A DNA stretch of 64,000 bases from Pseudomonas sp. JAI120 (GTDB lineage Bacteria > Pseudomonadota > Gammaproteobacteria > Pseudomonadales > Pseudomonadaceae): positions 2,223,378 through 2,287,377 of the forward strand of contig NZ_JACHCZ010000001.1 in the NCBI RefSeq assembly GCF_014207255.1, in the 5' to 3' direction. A program made the translations under genes and the position numbers. Of this stretch, positions 33,486 to 41,667 are shown piece by piece. How positions within the stretch are numbered: the stretch's first letter is position 1; every line of letters starts with the position of its first letter. The notes beneath the pieces were generated by a model. That model was not told the DNA's origin, searched no databases, and saw only the letters and a program-made list of their open reading frames with translations.

Positions 33486-34088
33486 ATGAAGCTGTATTTT
33501 TCGCCGAACGCCTGTTCCCTCGCGCCGCATATCGTGCTGCGCGAATTGGCGTTGCCGTTCGAGTTGGTACGGGTCGACAACCAGGCCAAAACCACTGCCG
33601 ATGGCCAGGACTACCTTCAGATCAACCCCAAGGGCTACGTCGCTGCGCTGCAACTGGATAACGGCCAGGTGCTGACCGAAGCCAGCGCGATCCTGCAATA
33701 CCTGGCCGACCTGAAACCCACAGCGGGCCTGGCCCCGGCCAATGACAGCTGGGCGCGCGTGCGCTTGCAGGAATGGCTGAATTTTATTGCCACGGAAATT
33801 CATGGAGGCCTGGCGGTGTTCTTCAACGGTGCGATCCAGGGTGACGTGCGGGCGATGTTCCTGGCCACGTTGTACAAGCGTTTGGCAGTTCTGGTGCAGA
33901 CCCTGCAGAGCCAGGATTATCTGTTGGGCGGGCAGTATTCGGTGGCGGATGCGTACTTGTTTGTGGTGCTGCGCTGGGCGGCGTTTCACCACATTGATCT
34001 GCAACAGTGGCCGGCGCTGGTGGCGTTTATGCAGCGGGTAGGCGAGCGGCCAGCGGTCATCGCCGCGTTGGCCGCCGAAAACCCATAA
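33486..34088 (+). CDS. Glutathione S-transferase, beta class (GstA-like)
   Basis: 200 residues. Beta-class start MKLYFSPNACSLAPHIVLRE with the conserved Cys at position 10 of the SPNACSLAPHI loop, then NPKGYVAALQLDNGQVLTEA (cis-Pro-less variant G-Y-V-A-A-L) and E-A-S-A-I-L-Q-Y. The C-terminal helical domain has GGQYSVADAYLFVVLRW. Members conjugate or reduce electrophiles using glutathione. Start at ATG 33486 behind ACGGAG. The divergent LysR gene is the probable regulator. Confidence 0.9.
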   Translation: MKLYFSPNACSLAPHIVLRELALPFELVRVDNQAKTTADGQDYLQINPKGYVAALQLDNGQVLTEASAILQYLADLKPTAGLAPANDSWARVRLQEWLNFIATEIHGGLAVFFNGAIQGDVRAMFLATLYKRLAVLVQTLQSQDYLLGGQYSVADAYLFVVLRWAAFHHIDLQQWPALVAFMQRVGERPAVIAALAAENP

Positions 34089-34221
34089 GCTGAAATGCAA
34101 CGGAGTGCAGGAACCGCCGACGCCGTGAATTGTTGGGCATCGGCAACTCAGAGCAGGTATTTCCTGCCCTGTGCCGTGACGCGGGAAAATCTTGCAGATC
34201 GTTTGGTTCTAAGCGTGTAAC

Positions 34222-34338
34222 TCAGTGACCGAACAGGCCTGTCTCGGTTTTCTTGGCTTTCTTGTCCGCGCGTTTTTCGTCGGCGGTCTTTGCCGGTTTC
34301 TTCTTCGCGGCTTTCTTTGAATCCATACCTTTGGCCAT
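34222..34338 (-). CDS. Lysine-rich mini-protein, 38 aa
   Basis: MAKGMDSKKAAKKKPAKTAD, then a basic tail ending ETGLFGH; 14 of 38 residues are Lys. Start ATG 34338 behind TGTAAGTGGAG. Similar tiny basic proteins occur across Pseudomonas with no function. The composition suggests nucleic-acid or ribosome binding, which is inference. Before it, the spacer 34089-34221 contains an AGCAGG-TATTT-CCTGCC hairpin (34151-34170). Confidence 0.65.
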   Translation of the reverse strand: MAKGMDSKKAAKKKPAKTADEKRADKKAKKTETGLFGH

Positions 34339-34441
34339 GATGCATGCTCCACTTACAGGGGATGTAACACTGGGTATACCACCTATTGCCGCACAGAAGG
34401 CGCTTATAATCCCCGGCCCTTGATTATGTCGGCCAAACACC

Positions 34442-34930
34442 ATGCCCGAACTGCACATCGAACCCCTGGCTGAGCCGCTGTGGCCGCTGCTGAACAAGTT
34501 TTATCGCAGCCATCACTCACCGATGAAGGCGCTCAAGGGCGGGCGTTTGTGGGTAGCGCGCGACAGCGAAATTGTCGCAGGTCTGTGCCTGACGCCCGTG
34601 GTCGGCGGACAGTGGTTGACCGGGGTGTTTGTCGACCCGGCGTATCGCGGCCAAGGGTTGGCGGGGCGATTGATAGCTGCGGCGGCGGCCGAGGTGCAAG
34701 GCACCCTGTGGTTGTTGTGCCATCCGGACCTGGAGGGTTTGTATCAGCGCATGGGTTTCACCCAGGACACGCTATTGCCGCAATCGCTTAGCGAGCGGCT
34801 GGTGCGCTACAAGCGCAACAAACCGATGATCGCGATGGGCTTAGATCGTCAAGGACAGCGGTTACCTGACCACCGCCCAGGTGGTGAAACTGGCCACCGA
34901 TGCGGGGTTCAAGCTGGCTGGCCAGAGTGA
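34442..34930 (+). CDS. GNAT acetyltransferase with abnormal C-terminus
   Basis: 162 residues. The GNAT core is intact: GLCLTPVVGGQWLTGVFVDP, then AYRGQGLAGRLIAAAAAEVQ (about 75-94), LLCHPDLEGLYQRMGFT. The domain is complete by about residue 133 (VRYKRNKPMIAMGL). The last 29 residues (from DRQGQRLPDH on) have no GNAT character and are read out of frame through the remains of a methyltransferase gene. The gene has probably lost its own stop codon to a deletion, the new C-terminus being an accident. It may still be active. Confidence 0.78.
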   Translation: MPELHIEPLAEPLWPLLNKFYRSHHSPMKALKGGRLWVARDSEIVAGLCLTPVVGGQWLTGVFVDPAYRGQGLAGRLIAAAAAEVQGTLWLLCHPDLEGLYQRMGFTQDTLLPQSLSERLVRYKRNKPMIAMGLDRQGQRLPDHRPGGETGHRCGVQAGWPE

Positions 34931-35084
34931 GGTCAACGCCAACCCGAAGGACACCAAGGATTATCCCGCTGGTGTGTGGACGTTGACGCCGACGTTGAAG
35001 TTGGGGGAGCAGGATAAGGCCAAGTATGTGGCGATTGGCGAGTCGGACCGGATGACGTTGCGGTTCGTCAAACCGGCCAAATAA
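34845..35084 (+). pseudogene. 3' remnant of a SAM-dependent methyltransferase gene
   Basis: In the +3 frame from 34845 the sequence reads IVKDSGYLTTAQVVKLATDA, then GFKLAGQSEVNANPKDTKDY, PAGVWTLTPTLKLGEQDKAK, and ESDRMTLRFVKP before the stop. This is the C-terminal part of the predicted methyltransferase family that ends in SDRMTLKFVKP (COG4798-like), in which NPKDTKDYPxGVWTLPP is conserved. The SAM-binding Rossmann half is gone; a TAG (34842) closes the frame just before the junction with the GNAT gene. An internal GTG at 34881 could in principle start a 67-residue peptide, but it would lack the active site. Confidence 0.75.
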
Positions 35085-35104
35085 CCTGGCCTCAAATGCA
35101 AATC

Positions 35105-35144
35105 AAATGTGGGAGGGGCGGTGCGACTTGCCCCCTCCCACATT
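35105..35144. repeat. REP palindrome with short inserted block
   Basis: AAATGTGGGAGGGG, then the insert CGGTGCGAC, then TTGCCCCCTCCCACATTTT. The insert is the first nine bases of the CGGTGCGACGATTCGAC block seen at 32151 and 37627. The missing part (GATTCGAC) lies between two CGAC copies and could have been lost by slippage. It lies between the methyltransferase fossil and the peptide deformylase end. Confidence 0.85.
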
Positions 35145-35165
35145 TTGATCTCAGCGTGTCTGCGA

Positions 35166-35705
35166 TTACTCGTCAGCCGCAGGGTCCATGTCGGGAAACA
35201 TCACGTCAATGAACCCGAACTTGCTGAAGTCGGTAATCCGCGAAGGGTACAGCCGGCCGATCAGGTGGTCGCATTCATGCTGCACCACCCGCGCGTGGAA
35301 GCCATCGGCGAAACGTACGATCGGCTCGCCCTTCGGATCAAAACCCTCGTAGCGAATCTGCTGGTAACGGCCCACCGCGCCACGAAGGCCGGGCACCGAC
35401 AGGCAGCCTTCATAGCCTTCTTCCAACACCGGGCTGAGCGGCGTGATCAGTGGGTTGATCAGGATGGTCTGCGGCACCGGCGGCGCATCCGGGTAACGCT
35501 CGCTGGCCTCGAAACCAAAGATCACCAATTGCAGGTCGACACCAATCTGCGGGGCGGCCAGGCCGACGCCGCCCACGTGCTCCATGGTCTGGAACATGTC
35601 GTCGATCAATTGCCACAGCTCGGGGCTGTCGAACATTTCCGGCGGTACCGGCGGGGCGATACGCAGCAGGCGCTCATCGCCCATTTTCAGGATTTCACGG
35701 ATCAT
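35166..35705 (-). CDS. def: Peptide deformylase
   Basis: 179 residues. All three motifs are intact: GVGLAAPQ (about 45-52), EGCLSVPG (about 97-104, metal-ligand Cys) and QHECDHLIG (about 141-149, HEXXH with the two metal His and the catalytic Glu). It removes the formyl group from new proteins. Sequence type ([20 protein letters not shown], acidic C-terminus) is that of the second, stand-alone deformylase found in Pseudomonas rather than the copy next to fmt. It starts three bases after the yihY stop and is translated with it. Confidence 0.93.
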   Translation of the reverse strand: MIREILKMGDERLLRIAPPVPPEMFDSPELWQLIDDMFQTMEHVGGVGLAAPQIGVDLQLVIFGFEASERYPDAPPVPQTILINPLITPLSPVLEEGYEGCLSVPGLRGAVGRYQQIRYEGFDPKGEPIVRFADGFHARVVQHECDHLIGRLYPSRITDFSKFGFIDVMFPDMDPAADE

Positions 35706-35708
35706 CGA

Positions 35709-36653
35709 TCAGACTTCGTCGGTAGTGGGTTTGGAGTGGTCGCGGCCGAGGCCGGAGACGTGTTGTTTTTCCTGCGGGGGCTCGTCGAAATCCTTCGCGC
35801 CGGGTTCCTTGCCTTCGGCCGACATATGCTCGATCACGGCGTTCATCTCCGCCCCCAGCAGCAGCACGGCGGCGGAAATATAGAAGTACAGAAGCAGCAC
35901 GATGATCGCACCGATGCTGCCATACATGGCGTTGTAGTCGGCAAAGGTTTTGACGTAGTAGCCAAAACCAAGAGAGGCGACGATCCACACCACCACCGCC
36001 AGCACGGAACCGGGGGTGATAAAGCGAAACTTCTGCTCAACGTCCGGCATCACGTAATACATGAGGGCCACGGCGAACATCAGCAGGATCACAATCAGCG
36101 GCCATCGCACGATGGTCCACAGGGTGACCACGAACTCCTGCATGCCAATCTGGCCGGCCAGCCATTCCATCACCTGTGGGCCGAGCACCATCAGCGCGGC
36201 GGCGGCCAGCAGCATGCCGGCGATGCCGACGGTGTAGAAAATCGACAACGGAAAACGCTTCCAGATCGGCCGGCCTTCCACCACGTCGTACGCAGCGTTC
36301 ATGGCGCTCATCATCAGGCGCACGCCAGCGGAGGCGGTCCACAGGGCAATCACGATACCCACCGAGAGCAAGCCGCCCTTGGATTGCTGCAACTGGTCGA
36401 TCACCGGGTTGACCTGCTCCAGGGCCTGGGGCGGCAACACCAGCTCCGACTGCAGGCGCAGCCAGGTGAAAAAGTCCGGCAGGTGCAGGAAACCGATCAG
36501 AGCGATAAGGAACAGCAAGAAGGGAAACAACGAGAACAGCATCTGGTAGGCCAGTGCCGAGGCATAGGTGGACATCTCGTCATCGACGAATTCCTTGACG
36601 GTACGCACCAGCACCTTGTGCAGCTTGAGACCATCGAGAACCGGAAAGATCAT
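35709..36653 (-). CDS. YihY/UPF0761 family inner-membrane protein
   Basis: 314 residues, six membrane segments. The family pattern is plain: EFVDDEMSTYASALAYQMLF, SLFPFLLFLIALIGF, LWTASAGVRLMMSAMNAAYD, IVRWPLIVILLMFAVALMYY, KFRFITPGSVLAVVVWIVAS, and YGSIGAIIVLLLYFYISAAV. It was once called ribonuclease BN by error; the true role is not established. A long acidic, soluble tail (about 270-314) is unusual and predicted to lie in the cytoplasm. It is followed after three bases by the deformylase gene. Confidence 0.9.
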   Translation of the reverse strand: MIFPVLDGLKLHKVLVRTVKEFVDDEMSTYASALAYQMLFSLFPFLLFLIALIGFLHLPDFFTWLRLQSELVLPPQALEQVNPVIDQLQQSKGGLLSVGIVIALWTASAGVRLMMSAMNAAYDVVEGRPIWKRFPLSIFYTVGIAGMLLAAAALMVLGPQVMEWLAGQIGMQEFVVTLWTIVRWPLIVILLMFAVALMYYVMPDVEQKFRFITPGSVLAVVVWIVASLGFGYYVKTFADYNAMYGSIGAIIVLLLYFYISAAVLLLGAEMNAVIEHMSAEGKEPGAKDFDEPPQEKQHVSGLGRDHSKPTTDEV

Positions 36654-36776
36654 AGCGTCTCCTTTCGCCGCAAAGAGGGTAAGTTCGTGGGCGACTCAGG
36701 GGCCGTTTTCTACATCAAAGTAGCCCATTTGGCGACTTTGAAACAATTTCGAAACTTTAGTTGCAACACATGACAT

Positions 36777-36801
36777 AAAAACGGCCATCCGTGGATGGCC
36801 G
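36777..36801 (-). terminator. Intrinsic terminator of csbD-like gene
   Basis: On the minus strand CGGCCATCC, AC, GGATGGCCG form a 9-bp stem and then TTTTT. It lies 34 bases after the stop of the CsbD gene. Confidence 0.9.
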
Positions 36802-36835
36802 CAAAACTGGGCAATTGCCGTCAGCCGGGTCAGGA

Positions 36836-37021
36836 CTATTTGGTCGCTTTCTTGACCGCGTCCTTGGTGTCGCCAACCGCTTTTTGAACTTCGCCTTTCT
36901 TTTCTTGAATGACGCCTTCAGCGCGCAGCTTGTCGTTGTCAGTGGCTTTGCCGACGCCCTGCTTGATATTGCCGACGGCTTCATTCGCCAAGCCTTTTGC
37001 CTTATCCGATGTGCTACTCAT
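36836..37021 (-). CDS. CsbD-like stress protein
   Basis: 61 residues. The whole length is one CsbD helix pair: [20 protein letters not shown], then [20 protein letters not shown], the two repeats of the family. Basic and very soluble. Relatives are induced by general stress or heat; no molecular function is known. Start ATG 37021 behind GGAGAGA. Single-gene unit with its own terminator. Confidence 0.92.
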   Translation of the reverse strand: MSSTSDKAKGLANEAVGNIKQGVGKATDNDKLRAEGVIQEKKGEVQKAVGDTKDAVKKATK

Positions 37022-37220
37022 GGTATCTCTCCTGGGAACAATCAAGGATTTTGGTCATTACGTAGAGGTTGACCCGAGGCCGTTCGGCAGAGTTTCAATT
37101 ATTTTTCAGTGCGCATTTCATCACCAGCCGCAGGTTTGGCTTTATGTTTTGCAGCCAACCCACGAGAATGCCCGGCAGATTCAGGCTCTAACGCTGAATA
37201 ACAGATCCCGTAGGAAGGTT

Positions 37221-37598
37221 ATGAAACTCAATAAAGCACAGGCCATCGCCCGCAGAAACCAGGAACTGGGTGGTGCCGTACTCGGCGTCAACAACTGCCA
37301 CTTCACCGACCTGGACCGCAAACGCAACATCTGGTGGTTCGATCTGCCGGTGGGTCGTATTGCCGTCGGCCAGTACGAGTGGATTCACCTGTTGATGCAC
37401 AACGCCGAGACCGACCAGCTGCTGCACCTGAAGGTGCCGACAGCGTTCCTGCGTGAAAAGCTCGAAGGGCTGGTGGTGCGCAATGCGGGCAAGCGCAAGC
37501 CGGAAATTACCCTGGAGCTGAGTGCGGACAAGGATTCGTTCTTGAAGGATGTGCGGCCGGCGGGTGCGGGAATCAGCTTCGCGCAGTTCGCCGTGTAA
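37221..37598 (+). CDS. Conserved hypothetical protein, 125 aa
   Basis: Start ATG 37221 behind GGAAGG; the open frame continues upstream, but that part is the antisense of the CsbD gene. The protein has no signal or membrane segment. It is mostly beta: LGGAVLGVNNCHFTDLD, RKRNIWWFDLPVGRIAVGQY, EWIHLLMHN, and LHLKVPTAFLREKLEGLVV. I know no domain name. It sits between csbD and fadD1, converging with fadD1 across a variant REP repeat. Confidence 0.75.
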   Translation: MKLNKAQAIARRNQELGGAVLGVNNCHFTDLDRKRNIWWFDLPVGRIAVGQYEWIHLLMHNAETDQLLHLKVPTAFLREKLEGLVVRNAGKRKPEITLELSADKDSFLKDVRPAGAGISFAQFAV

Positions 37599-37610
37599 GC
37601 ACCGGATTTA

Positions 37611-37658
37611 AAGGTGGGAGGGGGCAAGTCGAATCGTCGCACCGCCCCTCCCACCTTT
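37611..37658. repeat. REP palindrome with the 17-bp inserted block
   Basis: AAGGTGGGAGGGGGCAA, then GTCGAATCGTCGCACCG (inverse of CGGTGCGACGATTCGAC), then CCCCTCCCACCTT. The outer GGTGGGAGGGG / CCCCTCCCACC arms pair perfectly; the 17-base block replaces the normal TT turn. Confidence 0.88.
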
Positions 37659-37666
37659 GGACTGCG

Positions 37667-39358
37667 TTACTTTTTAAGACCGAGTTTCTTCAACTCTTCA
37701 TCACGCAATTCGCGGCGCAGGATCTTGCCCACGTTGGTGGTCGGCAACGCATCGCGGAATTCCACGGCCTTTGGCACCTTGTAGCCGGTGACATTGGCGC
37801 GCATATGCTCCATCACCTGTTCCTTGGTGAGGGTGGCACCCGGCTTGACCACGATAAAGAGCTTGATGTGTTCCCCGGATTTTTCATCCGGCACACCGAT
37901 GGCCGCGCACTGCAGCACGCCCGGCAGGCCCGCCAGCACGTCTTCCAGCTCGTTGGGGTACACGTTGAAACCGGAGACCAGGATCATGTCCTTCTTGCGG
38001 TCGACAATACGCATATAGCCATCCGGCTGGATGATCGCGATGTCGCCGGTCTTCAGCCAGCCTTCGCTGTCGAGCATCTCGGCAGTGGCGTCTTCGCGCT
38101 GCCAGTAGCCCTTCATCACCTGCGGGCCCTTGACGCACAGTTCTCCGACTTCACCCAGGGCCAGTTCGACACCGTCGTCGGTGATGACCTTGCACAGGGT
38201 CGACGGCACCGGAATACCGATGGTACCGATCTGGATATGCTGGATCGGGTTCACCGTGGCCACCGGGCTGGTTTCGGTCATGCCGTAGCCTTCGCAGATG
38301 CCGCAACCGGTCACGGCTTTCCAACGCTCGGCCGCCGCCAGTTGCAGGGCCATGCCGCCCGACAGGGTGACCTTCAGCGCGGAGAAGTCCAGCTTGCGGA
38401 AGGCTTCGTTGTTGCACAGCGCCACGAACAGGGTATTCAGGCCGACAAAGCCGCTGAACTTCCACTTCGACAGTTCCTTTACCATCGCCGGCAGGTCGCG
38501 CGGGTTGCTGATAAGGATGTTGTGGTTGCCGATCAGCATCATCGCCATGCAATGAAAGGTGAACGCATAGATGTGGTACAGCGGCAGCGGCGTGATCAGG
38601 ATCTCGCAACCTTCATGGAGGTTGGAGCCCATCAGCGCCTTGCATTGCAACATGTTGGCGACCAGGTTGCGGTGGGTGAGCATCGCGCCTTTGGCCACAC
38701 CGGTGGTGCCACCGGTGTATTGCAATACAGCCACATCGCTGCTGGCCGGGCAGACTTCGTTGACCGCTTGCCCCTGGCCCTTGGCGAGTACGTCGTTGAA
38801 CTTGATCGCCTTGGGCAAGTGATAGGCCGGAACCATTTTCTTCACGTACTTGATGACGCTGTTGATCAGCAGGCGCTTGAGCGGCGGCAACAGGTCGGCG
38901 ACTTCGGTGACGATCACATGCTTGACGGCGGTCTTGGGTACGACCTTTTCCGCCAGGTGGGCCATGTTGGCCAGGCAAACCAGCGCCTTGGCGCCGGAAT
39001 CATTGAATTGGTGTTCCATTTCCCGCGCGGTGTACAGCGGGTTGGTGTTGACCACGATCAGGCCGGCACGGATGGCACCGAACACGGCGACCGGGTATTG
39101 CAGGACGTTGGGCAACTGCACGGCAATTCGATCGCCGGGCTTCAAGTCGGTATGCTGTTGCAGGTACGCGGCGAAGGCGCCGGACAGTTCGTACAATTCA
39201 CCATAGGTGAGTGTCTTGCCCAGGTTGCTGAAAGCCGGTTTGTTGGCGAAGCGCTGGCAGGACTGCTTCAATACCGCCTGAATATTCGGATACTCGTCTG
39301 GATTGATTTCTGCAGCAATCCCGGCGGGGTACTTATCCTTCCAAAAGTCTTCGTGCAT
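37667..39358 (-). CDS. fadD1: Long-chain acyl-CoA synthetase FadD1
   Basis: 563 residues. AMP-binding signature YTGGTTGVAKGAMLTHRNL (about 212-230), YGMTETSPVATV (about 352-363), and the FACS motif EGWLKTGDIAIIQPDGYMRI with VDRKKDMILVSGFNVYPNEL (about 429-470); catalytic Lys near the C-terminus in GKILRRELRDEE. It activates fatty acids to acyl-CoA at the expense of ATP at the inner membrane face. With the fadD2 gene 398 bases upstream on the same strand it forms the tandem pair known in P. aeruginosa (PA3299-PA3300). Its promoter region is AT-rich (TTTTTTTTTGG near 39422) with a palindrome at 39528. Confidence 0.92.
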   Translation of the reverse strand: MHEDFWKDKYPAGIAAEINPDEYPNIQAVLKQSCQRFANKPAFSNLGKTLTYGELYELSGAFAAYLQQHTDLKPGDRIAVQLPNVLQYPVAVFGAIRAGLIVVNTNPLYTAREMEHQFNDSGAKALVCLANMAHLAEKVVPKTAVKHVIVTEVADLLPPLKRLLINSVIKYVKKMVPAYHLPKAIKFNDVLAKGQGQAVNEVCPASSDVAVLQYTGGTTGVAKGAMLTHRNLVANMLQCKALMGSNLHEGCEILITPLPLYHIYAFTFHCMAMMLIGNHNILISNPRDLPAMVKELSKWKFSGFVGLNTLFVALCNNEAFRKLDFSALKVTLSGGMALQLAAAERWKAVTGCGICEGYGMTETSPVATVNPIQHIQIGTIGIPVPSTLCKVITDDGVELALGEVGELCVKGPQVMKGYWQREDATAEMLDSEGWLKTGDIAIIQPDGYMRIVDRKKDMILVSGFNVYPNELEDVLAGLPGVLQCAAIGVPDEKSGEHIKLFIVVKPGATLTKEQVMEHMRANVTGYKVPKAVEFRDALPTTNVGKILRRELRDEELKKLGLKK

Positions 39359-39527
39359 GGAAGCCCACTCCTCAGCGACGCGAATTCATCATCGCATTTG
39401 ATGCGATTATTATTGGTGTATGTTTTTTTTTGGTGAATCTGGCGCTTTCAAGCAGGCCTAGACGTCACAAAGCGCGCCGAGAGTAGCAGCTTTGCCAAGG
39501 GCCGCCTAGAGCCAAAGGAGGGCCCTA

Positions 39528-39545
39528 CAGTCATAATCATGACTG
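39528..39545. promoter_or_regulatory. Palindrome in fadD2-fadD1 gap
   Basis: CAGTCAT, AATC, ATGACTG is an exact 7-bp inverted repeat, 170 bases before fadD1. It could be an operator or an RNA hairpin. It does not match the fatty-acid regulator PsrA site (GAAAC ... GTTTC), and no protein can be assigned. The rest of the 398-base gap (39359-39756) is otherwise the fadD1 promoter and the repeat at 39631. Confidence 0.4.
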
Positions 39546-39630
39546 TCCTACAATATTTGGTCACACTTTAAACGGAAGTGAAATCCTTTGATGAAAGGCT
39601 CTGGAATAGGCCTTCAGGACGGCACACGAT

Positions 39631-39740
39631 AAATGTGGGAGGGACTTGCCCCCGATAACGGTGGCTCAGTCTATATATCGGGTGACTGATTCTCCGCTAT
39701 CGGGGGCAAATCGAATCGTCGCCCCCCCCCTCCCACATTT
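39631..39740. repeat. REP doublet, right half with inserted block
   Basis: Left AAATGTGGGAGGGACTTGCC, CCCGATAACGGTGG; right CTATCGGGGGCAAA, TCGAATCGTCG, then a run of nine C and TCCCACATTT. The block TCGAATCGTCG is the inverse of CGACGATTCGA, the centre of the insert at 32151 and 37627, with its outer bases lost beside the C run. Compare the undamaged doublets at 19661 and 43168. Confidence 0.85.
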
Positions 39741-39756
39741 TTTACCGCATTTCACA

Positions 39757-41445
39757 TCAGGCGATGTCGCGTAGCTCCCTGCGCAGGATCTTCCCTACCG
39801 GCGTCATCGGCAACGAGTCGCGCAACACAATGTGCTTGGGCACCTTGTACCCGGTGAAGTTGGTCTTGCAGTACGCCTTCAACTCCTCAAGGCTCACCCC
39901 TTCCGCACGCGCCACCACAAACAGCTTCACCGCCTCCCCCGTGCGCTCGTCCGGTACGCCGATCACCGCGCAGTTGGCCACCGCCGGGTGGGCCATTACC
40001 ACGTCTTCGATCTCATTGGGGTACACGTTGAAGCCCGAGACGATGATCAAATCCTTCTTGCGGTCGACAATGCGCACAAACCCATCGTCGTCGATCACCG
40101 CGATGTCACCGGTCTTCAGCCAACCTTCGGCGTCCAGAGCCTCAGCGGTGGCGGCCGGTTGCTGCCAATAGCCCTTCATCACCTGCGGGCCCTTGATGCA
40201 CAACTCGCCGCGCTCGCCCAGGGGCAGCTCGGTGCCTTCGTCATCAATCACCTTCATCGCCGTGGCGGGCACCGGGATACCCACGGTACCCAGCCGTGAC
40301 TTGTTGCCGTAGGGATTGGTGCTGGCGACCGGCGAGGTTTCCGTGAGGCCGTAGCCCTCGCCGATCGAGCAGCCGGTGATTTGCTCCCAGCGTTCGGCCG
40401 TGGCCTTGATCAGTGCCGTGCCACCGGAGTTGGTGAGCTTGAGGTGGGAGAAATCCAGGTTCTTGAAGTCCGGGTGGTCCATCAGCGCCACAAACAACGT
40501 GTTGAGCCCCAGCAACCCGGTAAAGCGCCACTTTTTCAGCTCTTTGATAAACCCACCGATGTCCCGCGGATTGGTGATCAGCACGTTGTGATTACCCGAG
40601 ACCATCATGCACATGCAGTTCGCGGTGAAGGCATAGATGTGGTAAAGCGGCAGCGGCGCGATCATCACTTCCTGCCCTTCCTTGATCAGTGGGTGGCCGT
40701 CATCGCCGGTCTGGGACATGCAGGCGCGCACCTGTTGCATGTTCGCCACCAGGTTGCCATGGGTGAGCATCGCGCCCTTGGCCAGGCCGGTGGTGCCGCC
40801 GGTGTATTGCAGCACGGCGATATCGTCCAGGTTTACCGGGTGGCGCGTCACGCCGAGGCCCGCGCCCATGCGCAAGGCGCGCTTGAACGACACCGCACGC
40901 GGCAATTGGTAGGCCGGGACCATCTTCTTGACCTTGTCGACCACGGTGTTGACCAGCCAGCCCTTGGCGGCGGGCAGGAAATCGCCCATCTTGGCTTCGA
41001 TCAGGTAGTCGATCTCGGTGTCGGTGCATACCTCCTGCACCCGCGAACCAAACAGGTTGAGGTAGACCAGGGCACGCACGCCGGCGTCCTTGAACTGGTG
41101 GCGCATCTCGCGCGGGGTGTACAGCGGGTTGGTGTTGACCACGATCAACCCGGCACGCAGTGCGCCGAACACGGCAATCGGGTAGTGCAGCACGTTGGGC
41201 ATCTGCACGGCGATGCGCTCGCCGGGCTTGAGGTCGGTATGCTGCTGCAGGTAGCCGGCGAACGCCGCACTCTGGCGCTCAAGCTCGGCGTAGGTCAGGG
41301 TGATACCCATGTTGCTGAATGCCGGACGGTCGGCAAAGGCCTTGCACGAGCGCTCGAAGACTTCGATCACCGACTTGTAGGCCGAGAGGTCGATGTCGTT
41401 AGGAACGCCCGCCGCGCGTTTGTCATTCCAGAAATCAGGTTGCAT
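39757..41445 (-). CDS. fadD2: Long-chain acyl-CoA synthetase FadD2
   Basis: 562 residues, about 60% like FadD1 over its length by eye. AMP signature YTGGTTGLAKGAMLTHGNL (about 212-230), YGLTETSPVAST, FACS motif EGWLKTGDIAVIDDDGFVRI with VDRKKDLIIVSGFNVYPNEI, and GKILRRELRDIA at the C-terminus. Compared with FadD1 there is an insertion in the middle (SQTGDDGHPLIKEG). In P. aeruginosa the two paralogues differ in preferred chain length. It is the promoter-proximal member; the lipase gene is divergent 222 bases away. Confidence 0.92.
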   Translation of the reverse strand: MQPDFWNDKRAAGVPNDIDLSAYKSVIEVFERSCKAFADRPAFSNMGITLTYAELERQSAAFAGYLQQHTDLKPGERIAVQMPNVLHYPIAVFGALRAGLIVVNTNPLYTPREMRHQFKDAGVRALVYLNLFGSRVQEVCTDTEIDYLIEAKMGDFLPAAKGWLVNTVVDKVKKMVPAYQLPRAVSFKRALRMGAGLGVTRHPVNLDDIAVLQYTGGTTGLAKGAMLTHGNLVANMQQVRACMSQTGDDGHPLIKEGQEVMIAPLPLYHIYAFTANCMCMMVSGNHNVLITNPRDIGGFIKELKKWRFTGLLGLNTLFVALMDHPDFKNLDFSHLKLTNSGGTALIKATAERWEQITGCSIGEGYGLTETSPVASTNPYGNKSRLGTVGIPVPATAMKVIDDEGTELPLGERGELCIKGPQVMKGYWQQPAATAEALDAEGWLKTGDIAVIDDDGFVRIVDRKKDLIIVSGFNVYPNEIEDVVMAHPAVANCAVIGVPDERTGEAVKLFVVARAEGVSLEELKAYCKTNFTGYKVPKHIVLRDSLPMTPVGKILRRELRDIA

Positions 41446-41667
41446 TATTCTTGTCCTCTTACCTGAATGTGTCCGGCCGCTTTTGTACTGCTTATAAAAA
41501 GCGGAGCTTTGGGGACGTTAGCAGCTATGGCCAAACAGGCAAATACAGGAAGGAGCGTCATTTATTGCGTGAATCTTCCTACAGGGGCCTGTGCTGATCA
41601 GACGCTTCCCGCGGGATGAGCTATACACTGCAACGTCCCTGTGCAGACCTTGAGAAAAGGAACCGCC

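Noticed and set aside
32520..34100. 526-codon minus-strand frame that would fuse the LysR gene to a long N-terminal part
   Set aside because: The extra 237 residues are the antisense of the GST gene and lack LysR or other domains; two ATGs at the normal LysR start exist at 33389/33386.
36733..36765. TTTGAAACAATTTCGAAAC as an AlgU/SigX promoter for yihY
   Set aside because: Spacing and -10 do not fit the known consensus sequences well enough to claim.
36909..37220. N-terminal extension of the 125-aa hypothetical
   Set aside because: It is antisense to the CsbD gene and its promoter; a good ribosome site precedes ATG 37221.
37805..39436. 543-codon open frame opposite fadD1 (and 361 codons opposite fadD2)
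   Set aside because: Same artefact of third-position GC bias; composition has no protein-like hydrophobic pattern and the opposite strand has all FadD motifs.
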